Part shown: positions 58,029-64,000 of the stretch, piece after piece
How positions within the stretch are numbered: position 1 is the first letter of the stretch
How the letters are laid out: each line of letters begins with the position of its first letter
Assembly (NCBI RefSeq): GCF_013087525.1
Contig: NZ_JABFCS010000001.1
Coordinates: 992,001 to 1,056,000, forward strand
Reading direction: 5' to 3'
Source of the DNA: Ramlibacter montanisoli
GTDB lineage: Bacteria > Pseudomonadota > Gammaproteobacteria > Burkholderiales > Burkholderiaceae_C
Length of the DNA stretch: 64,000 nt
Notes under the pieces: generated by a model
The model's input: only the letters and a program-made list of their open reading frames with translations
Told to the model about the DNA's origin: nothing
The model's database searches: none
Position numbers and translations under genes: made by a program

Positions 58029-59192
58029 TCAGAACTGCAGCGGCGGGACGTCGACGAAGCGGCGTTCCTTCCAGCTTTGCAGCGCGGCTTCCACCAGCTG
58101 CACGCCCTTGGCGCCTTCCGGCAGCGTCCACTGGTAGGGCGCGTTTTCCACCACGTGGCGGATGAAGTGCTCCCACTGGATCTTGAAGCCGTTGTCGTAC
58201 ACCTGCGTGTCCGGCACTTCCTGCCACTGTTCGCTGAAGTTCATCGTCTGCTTGACGTCCGGGTTCCACACCGGGCGCGGCGTGTTGACGCGGCTCTGCG
58301 CCTTGCACTCGGTGAGCGTCGCCACCGCGGAGCCGTGCGTGCCGTCGACGTGGAAGGTGACCAGGTCCTCGCGGTTCACGCGGGTGGCCCAGGACATGTT
58401 CAGCTGCGCCACGACCGGCTCGCCGTTGTGCCCGACCAGTTCGGCGATCGCGTAGGCGGCATCGTCTGCGGTGGCCTGGTAGGGCTTGCCGTCCTCGTCC
58501 CAGCGCTGCGGGATGTGGGTGGCGCCCAGGCAGGTGATGGACTTGACCTCGCCGAACAGGTTGTCCAGCACGTAACGCCAGTGGCACATCATGTCCAGGA
58601 TCATCCCGCCGCCGTCCTCGGCCCGGTAGTTCCAGCTGGGGCGCTGGATCGGCTGCAGGTCGCCCTCGAACACCCAGTAGCCGAACTCCAGCCGCAGCGA
58701 CAGCATCCGGCCGAAGAAGCCGGCGCGGCGCAGCATGTCCAGCTTGCGCAGGCCGGGCAGGAACAGCTTGTCCTGCACCGCGCCGTGCTTCAGGCCGGAC
58801 TTCTCGGCGATCTTGGCGATCTCCACCGCCTCGCCCAGCGTGGTGGCGATCGGCTTTTCGCAGTACACGTGCTTGCGCGCGCGCAGCGCCTTGGCCAGCA
58901 GCTTGGGGCGCATCTGCGTGGTGCCCGCGTCGAAGAACACCGTGTCGTCCGGGTTGGCCAGCGCGGCGTCGAGGTCGGTGCCCCAGCGCGCGATGTCGTG
59001 GGCCCTGGCGAGCGCCTCGATCTTCTCGGCGTTGCGGCCGATCAGGATCGGGTCGGGCATGACCTTGTCGCCGTTGGACAGCGTCACGCCGCCCTGCTTG
59101 CGGATGGCGACGATGGAGCGGATCAGGTGCTGGTTCATGCCCATGCGTCCGGTGACGCCGTGCATGATGATTCCGAGTCTCTGGGTGGGCAT
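58029..59192 (-). CDS. Gfo/Idh/MocA family NAD(P)-dependent oxidoreductase
   Basis: A 387 aa sugar or cyclitol dehydrogenase. Rossmann start RLGIIMHGVTGRMGMNQHLI; the catalytic lysine lies in CEKPIATTLGEAVEIAKIA; the substrate domain contains GGGMILDMMCHWRYVLDNLF (His/Asp). AGGAAG precedes the ATG at 59192. It starts the enzyme part of the operon behind the Bug gene. The exact sugar is unknown. Confidence 0.92.
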   Translation of the reverse strand: MPTQRLGIIMHGVTGRMGMNQHLIRSIVAIRKQGGVTLSNGDKVMPDPILIGRNAEKIEALARAHDIARWGTDLDAALANPDDTVFFDAGTTQMRPKLLAKALRARKHVYCEKPIATTLGEAVEIAKIAEKSGLKHGAVQDKLFLPGLRKLDMLRRAGFFGRMLSLRLEFGYWVFEGDLQPIQRPSWNYRAEDGGGMILDMMCHWRYVLDNLFGEVKSITCLGATHIPQRWDEDGKPYQATADDAAYAIAELVGHNGEPVVAQLNMSWATRVNREDLVTFHVDGTHGSAVATLTECKAQSRVNTPRPVWNPDVKQTMNFSEQWQEVPDTQVYDNGFKIQWEHFIRHVVENAPYQWTLPEGAKGVQLVEAALQSWKERRFVDVPPLQF

Positions 59193-59211
59193 GGGATGGC
59201 TTCCTGTGCGT

Positions 59212-60186
59212 TCAGTTCTGCACTTGCAGGCCGGCGGCCTTGACGAGCGCGGCGTTGCTCTTGATTTCGTCGCGGATGTAGGCGTCGAACTGCGCCGGCT
59301 CCAGCGTCCAGGCGTCGGCGCCCAGCGTGTTGAAGCGCTCCTTCACCTCGGGCGTGGCCAGCGCCTTGACCACCTCGTCCTGCAGGCGGTTGACGATCGC
59401 GGCCGGCGTGCCCTTGGGCGCGAACATGCCGATCCAGAAGTTGAATTCCGAGCCGGGCACGCCGGCTTCGGCGGTCGTGGGCACCGCGGGCAGGGCGGCG
59501 GCGCGGCGCGGCGAGCCCACGGCCAGCGGCAGCAGCTGGCCGCTGCGGATCTGGCCGATCACCGGGGCGATCGGCGAGAAGTAGTAGTCGACGCGGCCGG
59601 ACATCACCTCCGTCACCGCTTCCGCGGAGCCCTTGAAGGGCACGTTCACGGCCTCGATCTTCGCGGCCAGCTTGAACTTCTCGGCGTTGAGGTGGGTGGC
59701 GCTGCCCTGGCCGGCGGAGGCGAAGTTCAGCTTGCCGGGATTGGCGCGGCCGTAGGCCAGCAGTTCCTGCAGGGTCTTGATGTTCTTGGACGGCGAGATC
59801 ACCAGCACGTTGGGTGTGGAGGAGATGGGGGTGACCGGCACGAAGTCGGCGACCGTGTCGAAGGGCAGCTTGGCGAAGGTGTGCGGGCTGACCGTGTGCG
59901 ACGAGGAGTGGACCATGATCGTGTAGCCGTCCGGCGCGGCCTGGGCCACGAGCGCCTGGCCGATCGTGCCGCTGGCGCCGCCGCGGTTTTCCACCACCAC
60001 CGGCTGGCCCAGGCTCTGCGCCATCTTGTCGCTGATGGCGCGGGCGATGATGTCCGTGGTGCTGCCCGCCGCGAAGGGAACGATCACGCGGACCGGCTTG
60101 TTCGGGTAGCCGGACTGCGCCGTGGCGGCGAAGGGGGCGGCGAGGGCGAAGGCGGCGAGCGCCAGGGTGCGGCGGGTGAATTTCAC
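59212..60186 (-). CDS. Bug family substrate-binding protein, leader of the sugar-type operon
   Basis: A 324 aa periplasmic receptor. The GTG start at 60186 follows CAGGAG. The signal is KFTRRTLALAAFALAAPFAA, and the body has FAAGSTTDIIARAISDKMAQ, VVVENRGGASGTIGQALVAQ and VNVPFKGSAEAVTEVMSGRV. It is the first gene after the TetR-type operator at 60228-60249. It lacks its own transporter genes. Its ligand may be the substrate of the following enzymes. Confidence 0.93.
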   Translation of the reverse strand: MKFTRRTLALAAFALAAPFAATAQSGYPNKPVRVIVPFAAGSTTDIIARAISDKMAQSLGQPVVVENRGGASGTIGQALVAQAAPDGYTIMVHSSSHTVSPHTFAKLPFDTVADFVPVTPISSTPNVLVISPSKNIKTLQELLAYGRANPGKLNFASAGQGSATHLNAEKFKLAAKIEAVNVPFKGSAEAVTEVMSGRVDYYFSPIAPVIGQIRSGQLLPLAVGSPRRAAALPAVPTTAEAGVPGSEFNFWIGMFAPKGTPAAIVNRLQDEVVKALATPEVKERFNTLGADAWTLEPAQFDAYIRDEIKSNAALVKAAGLQVQN

Positions 60187-60227
60187 GGGCTTGTCTCCTG
60201 TGGATGGGGGTGGTCAGTTCACGGGTC

Positions 60228-60249
60228 TAATTCACTAAACGGTGAATTA
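60228..60249. promoter_or_regulatory. Perfect TetR-type operator upstream of the Bug/Gfo/DUF993 operon
   Basis: TAATTCAC-N6-GTGAATTA, a perfect 8-base inverted repeat with a 6-base spacer, lies 42 bases upstream of the GTG of the Bug gene. The same sequence, slightly degenerate, sits beside tetR at 60943. Confidence 0.8.
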
Positions 60250-60286
60250 TAGGGCCGACGGCGGCCTTGGCAAGCACGGCCGCCTG

Positions 60287-60936
60287 CTAGCGGGAGAGGT
60301 AGCCGAGGATCACCTCGGTCATGTGCGACAGGCGCTCGCTGCGCGCCTTGGGCGCCAGCAGGTCGCGGCCGAAGATCGCCGACAGCGTGTAGCTGTTGGA
60401 GAGGTAGAAATAGGCCATGCCGGCGATCGACACGTAGAGCTGCACGGGGTCGACGCCGCCGCGGAAGCTGCCGTCGCGCCGGCCCCGCTCCAGCACGCCG
60501 GCCAGGGTCTCGATCAGGGGCGAGTTGAGTTCACGCGCCCGCTTCGATTCGGCGAGATGGCGTGCCTTGTGCAGGTTGGCGCTGTTCAGCAGCGTCATGA
60601 ACTCCGGGTGGGCCAGGTAGTAGTTCCAGGTGAACTCGATCAGGCGGCGCACGGCGGTGGCCGGCTCGAGGTCCAGCAGGTGCAACTGCGCCTCCTGCTC
60701 CCGGATGTCGCGGTAGGCCTGCTCCAGCACCGCCTGGAACAGCTTTTCTCCTTGTCCTCGAAGTAGTAGTAGATCAGCCGCTTGTTGAGGGCCGCGCGTT
60801 CGGCGATGCGGTCCATGCGCGCCCCGCCCAGCCCGTACTCGGCGAATTCGTCGCGGGCGGCCGCTAAGATGGTGTTCTGCGAGCGGTCGGCATCGCGCAG
60901 TCGCTCTTCGCCGGCAGGGCTTGTCTCTCGGGCCAT
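60287..60936 (-). CDS. TetR family repressor, frame broken
   Basis: A regulator of about 215 aa. The HTH is in the first 60 residues (TILAAARDEFAEYGLGGARM, DRIAERAALNKRLIYYYFED). The frame breaks in the TTTT run at 60744-60747; two extra bases (or one missing) separate KEK from VLEQAYRDIREQEAQL. The C-terminal ligand domain follows (FTWNYYLAHPEFMTLLNSAN). It is transcribed away from the ThDP gene, with the operator-like site between them, and toward the Bug operon, so it probably represses both and itself. Confidence 0.9.
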
Positions 60937-60942
60937 GCCGGA

Positions 60943-60964
60943 TAATTCACCATCCAGTTAATCA
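60943..60964. promoter_or_regulatory. Second TetR-type operator, between tetR and the ThDP gene
   Basis: TAATTCAC-N6-GTTAATCA: the left half is identical to the operator at 60228, and the right half matches 6 of 8 positions with the same spacer. It covers the short divergent gap and so could control both genes. Confidence 0.75.
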
Positions 60965-60975
60965 AGTCAAGCACC

Positions 60976-62679
60976 ATGTCCCAAGACAGCCAGCTCGCAG
61001 GTCACCTGATCGTCGAATGCCTCGTGGCCCAGGGCGTCACGCACGCCTTCGGCGTGCCGGGCGAAAGCTACCTCGCGGTGCTCGACGGCTTCCACAAGTA
61101 CCGCGAGCAGATCCAGTTCGTGATCAACCGGCAGGAAGGAGGCGCCGCCTTCATGGCCGAAGCGGCCGGCAAGATGACCAACCGCCCGGGGTGTGCTTCG
61201 TCACCCGCGGCCCCGGCGCCACCAATGCCTCGATCGGCGTGCACACGGCCTTCCAGGACTCGACGCCCATGGTGCTGTTCGTCGGCGACGTCGCCAGCGA
61301 CCAGCGCGACCGCGAGGCCTTCCAGGAAGTCGAATACAACAGCTTCTTCGGGCCCAGCACCAAGGGCATGGCCAAGCGCGTGGAGCGCATCGACGACCCC
61401 AATCGCATCCCCGAGTACGTGGCCCGTGCCTTCGCCACCGCCATGAACGGCCGCCCCGGCCCGGTGGTGCTGGTGCTGCCGGAGGACATGCTGACCAAGG
61501 AGACCGCGGCCCGACCCATGCCGCGCGTGGAAGCGGTCGAGTCCTGGAGCGACCCGGGCGCGCTGCGCACGCTGCGCGAGATGCTGCTGGCGGCGAAGAA
61601 GCCCTTCGTGATCGCCGGCGGCGGCGGCTGGACGCCGCAGTCCGCGCAGGCCCTGCAGCGCTTCGCCGAGAACTGGAAGCTGCCGGTGGGCAATGCCTTC
61701 CGCTTCCAGGACACCTTCGACAACCACCACCCGCAGTACGCGGGCGACGTGGGCATCGGCATCGCCCCGAAGCTGGCGGCGCGCGTGCGCGAGAGCGACC
61801 TCATCATCGCCATCGGCCCGCGCCTGGGCGAGATGACCACCAGCGGCTACACGCTGCTGACGCCGCCCAAGCCGGCGCAGAAAGCTGGTGCACATCCACG
61901 CCAGCGCGGAGGAACTGAACCGCGTGTACCAGGCCGACCTCGCGATCAACGCCACCATGAACGCCGCCGCGCGCTCGCTCGAGGTGCTGACGGCACCGCC
62001 GGACCTGCCTTGGGCCGACTGGACCGCTGCCGCCAACGCCGACTACCTGGCCAACCTGGTGCCGCAGAAGCTGCCGGGCAGCATCGACATGCCGGCGATC
62101 GTCGCGACGCTGCAGAAGCGCCTGCCGGCCGATGCGCTGGTCACCAACGGCGCGGGCAACTTCGCGTCCTGGACGCACCGCTTCTTCAAGCACCACGGGC
62201 TGGTCAAGGGCCACAAGACGCAGCTCGCGCCGACCTCGGGCGCCATGGGTTACGGCGTGCCGGCGGGCATCGCGGCCAACATCATCTCCGGCCGCATCGC
62301 GCTCACCGTGGCGGGCGACGGCGACTTCCTCATGAACGGCCAGGAACTGGCGACGGCCTCGCAGCACGGCGCCCGCTCCATCATCGTCCTGCTGAACAAC
62401 GGCATGTACGGCACGATCCGCATGCACCAGGAGCGCGAGTACCCCAGGCGCGTGGAAGGCGCCGGCACGCAGCTGGCCAACCCCGACTTCGTGGCGCTGG
62501 CCAAGGCCTACGGCTACGAAGGCATCCGCATCACGCGCACCGAGGAGTTCGAACCGGCGCTGCTGGCTGCGCTGGAGCGCAAGCAGGGCACGGTGATCGA
62601 GGTGATGCTGGACCCGGAGGTGATCACCACCCGCGGGACTCTGACGGGGATCCGGGAAGCGGCGCTGAAGAAGGGCTGA
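60976..62679 (+). CDS. Thiamine diphosphate-dependent enzyme (acetolactate synthase-like), two frame breaks
   Basis: A 567 aa ThDP enzyme. The N-terminal Pyr domain has GVPGESYLAVLDGFHKY and the catalytic Glu region NRQEGGAAFMAEAAGK. The middle domain includes KKPFVIAGGGGWTPQSAQAL. The C-terminal PP domain has the ThDP motif GDGDFLMNGQELATASQHGA...NN, and GAMGYGVPAGIAANI. One G is missing in GGGG at 61188-61191 and one extra A sits in AAA at 61881-61883. It may cleave or condense a 2-keto acid; the family also includes IolD-like hydrolases. It lies next to the TetR operator. Confidence 0.88.
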
Positions 62680-62682
62680 CCT

Positions 62683-63072
62683 TCAGTCGATGAAGCGGCC
62701 GGCCTCGGCTGCCGGCGGCACCAGGCAGGTTTCCGAACGGCCGAAGATGGCGTAGCGATTGCGCGCGACCAGGCGGTAGGCCGCGTCGCGCAGGGGCGCC
62801 GGAACCAGCCAACCGAGCCAGGCGGCGCGCCATGGCCAGCCGAGAGCGTGCAGGACCCGCAGGATCGCACCGGTCTGCTGCCAGGTGCGCTCGCCGTCCA
62901 CCAGCAACAGAGTCTGCAGCCCGTCCGGACTGAGTCCGGCGCGCGCCAGCAAGTCGCGCCCGTGCGCTCCCTGGATGGACGCGTAGCGGAAGATTCCGCG
63001 CCTGTCATGTTTCAGCAGGAATTTCACCCAGCGGCTGCACAGCAGGCATTGCGCGTCGAACACCACGATCAC
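62683..63072 (-). CDS. DCC family thiol-disulfide oxidoreductase
   Basis: A 129 aa protein. The GTG start at 63072 overlaps the DUF4166 stop (GTGA). The active-site motif is VIVVFDAQCLLCSRWVKFLL (CxxC), and the C-terminal blocks LVPAPLRDAAYRLVARNRY and IFGRSETCLVPP are typical of the DCC family. The role is unknown. It is convergent with the ThDP gene, with four bases between stops. Confidence 0.92.
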   Translation of the reverse strand: MIVVFDAQCLLCSRWVKFLLKHDRRGIFRYASIQGAHGRDLLARAGLSPDGLQTLLLVDGERTWQQTGAILRVLHALGWPWRAAWLGWLVPAPLRDAAYRLVARNRYAIFGRSETCLVPPAAEAGRFID

Positions 63073-63613
63073 GGCGCATCCTCCGCCACGGGCAGTTCCA
63101 GGTAGCCGCGGTAGCTGGCGACCGTTCCCAATACGGGCACCGATGCGTGCACGCGGAAATTCAGCCGGCCGCCGGTGCCGGACTCCTCGGCGACGATGTG
63201 CGGCATCAGCCAGCGCGGGCAGGGCACGCGCAGGAATTGCAGGCGCACGAGCCGCATCACCAGACCCGGATCCGCGGCGGCCAGGGCGAAGGTCAGGCGC
63301 GCGGGACCCAGCTGCTCCACCAGCAGCGGTCCGCCGCTCAGGCGCGAGCGCATGGTCTTGCCCGGGAAGTGCCGCGTCCACACTTCCGCGTCCGGGTTCG
63401 CGTCCAGCTCGAAGCGCAGCCGGCCCTGGTGCGCGCGCTGCGGCGAACCGAGGCACCAGGCAAGCAGTCGCGCGGGCGCCGACGCGGGCGCATCCGCTTC
63501 CACCAGCCGGCAAGCCGGTGGCTTCCGGCCAGGGAATGGAAGCTGCGCAACGCGGGTGCGAGCCGGGAAAATTCCGCGCCGAGTGCGCGCTGGTAGAGCG
63601 ATGGCTGGCTCAT
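63069..63613 (-). CDS. DUF4166 protein, frame broken
   Basis: An unknown family, about 181 aa. It begins MSQPSLYQRALGAEFSRLAP then LRSFHSLAGSHRLAG. One base is missing near 63505-63511, and the join gives VEADAPASAPARLLAWCLGS. Later blocks are EVWTRHFPGKTMRSRLS and ESGTGGRLNFRVHASVPVLG. It overlaps the genes on both sides (ATGA and GTGA). DUF4166 often sits beside saccharopine-dehydrogenase-like and DCC genes. Confidence 0.87.
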
Positions 63614-64000
63614 GCGACGGTTTCCGTGGTGATGTGCAGGCCGTCGGCCTCGTGCAGGATGTCTTCCAGCGTCAGCAGGCCGACGCAGGGCATCGCGCCT
63701 GCGGGCAGCGGCGCGCCCGCGCGCATCTTGCGCACCAGCGCGGCCGCCGCGAGCGTGGGGACAAAGGGACCATCCCCGTGGCTGGCGACCAGCTGCCAGG
63801 TTCGGGTGACGGGTTGTCCATCCGCGGCCAACCCGGTTGCCGTGACATGCATCGCCCCGGCATCGCTGCCCCGATGACGGAACAGGTCCGCGGCGCGCTT
63901 GAGTGCACGCGCGTGCTTCGCCCAGTCGCGCACCAGCCCCTTGCGCGCGCACCAGGCCATCAGGTTCATCCCCCGGTGCAGGAACTCCAGTTCCAGTCCG
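63610..64000 (-). CDS. Saccharopine dehydrogenase-like protein, C-terminal part only
   Basis: The reading frame stays open to the window edge, so the start lies beyond 64000. The visible part ends ILHEADGLHITTETVA and includes ELEFLHRGMNLMAWCARKGL upstream, then RTWQLVASHGDGPFVPTLAA. The layout matches the C-terminus of saccharopine-dehydrogenase-like (NADP-binding) proteins. It is the first visible gene of the operon with DUF4166 and DCC. Confidence 0.75.
   Translation of the reverse strand, partial: GLELEFLHRGMNLMAWCARKGLVRDWAKHARALKRAADLFRHRGSDAGAMHVTATGLAADGQPVTRTWQLVASHGDGPFVPTLAAAALVRKMRAGAPLPAGAMPCVGLLTLEDILHEADGLHITTETVA

Overview
This 64 kb window is GC-rich chromosomal DNA from a betaproteobacterium, most likely a member of the Comamonadaceae (Ramlibacter/Variovorax-like; this is an inference from gene content). 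The indicators are four tripartite-tricarboxylate 'Bug' binding proteins, an rpsF-priB-rpsR-rplI-dnaB block, a VC_2705-type symporter neighbourhood, an alaC-hom-thrC-moco block, a ligAB-pobA aromatic cluster and GspA/GspB. I saw no rRNA, tRNA, CRISPR array, transposase or phage gene, and no gene-free stretch above 300 bases.

Layout. 0-4.7 kb: ahpC peroxiredoxin and the divergent pair ppsR/ppsA. 4.8-14 kb: two paralogous sodium/solute symporters, each with a canonical EF-hand loop, with a small subunit (DUF4212), a CBS/DUF294 protein and a DnaQ-like exonuclease, bracketed by two members of one small unknown protein family. 14-17.2 kb: ribosomal/replication operon (rpsF, priB, rpsR, rplI, then dnaB). 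17.2-20.6 kb: a small unknown gene, phoH, bcp and a Mth938-like protein. 20.6-27.2 kb: alaC, hom, thrC, mobB, moeA, moaD and moaE, largely with overlapping start/stop codons. 27.2-31 kb: two Bug proteins, a MarR regulator and a PhzS-like flavin monooxygenase. 31-37.5 kb: clpB, an orphan LuxR-type response regulator, NDH-2 and a radical SAM protein with an FNR-like site upstream. 37.6-41.6 kb: MarR, protocatechuate 4,5-dioxygenase, 4-hydroxybenzoate hydroxylase and a Bug protein. 41.7-44.9 kb: small and unknown genes, including a YkuD-like protein whose catalytic motif looks lost. 44.9-47.9 kb: a BigR-type sulfide/persulfide cluster. 47.9-56 kb: AraC, MFS, gspA/gspB, aldo-keto reductase, histidine phosphatase and bactofilin. 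56-62.7 kb: a putative carbohydrate or cyclitol catabolic cluster (TIM-barrel isomerase, DUF993, Gfo/Idh/MocA, Bug, TetR, ThDP enzyme) with a matched pair of TetR-type operators. 62.7-64 kb: DCC protein, DUF4166 and the 3' end of a saccharopine-dehydrogenase-like gene that runs off the window.

A dominant feature is about 30 apparent frameshifts, including in clpB, hom, phoH and priB. Most are one missing base, usually in a C or G run; a few are extra A's. In each case the two halves join into a full-length protein of the expected size. I read these as sequence errors rather than pseudogenes, and annotate whole genes across them, noting each break.

The most promising leads are the TetR-operator cluster at 56-62.7 kb, the EF-hand loops inside the symporters, the BigR-type cluster with its conserved cysteine spacing, and the degenerate L,D-transpeptidase-like protein.
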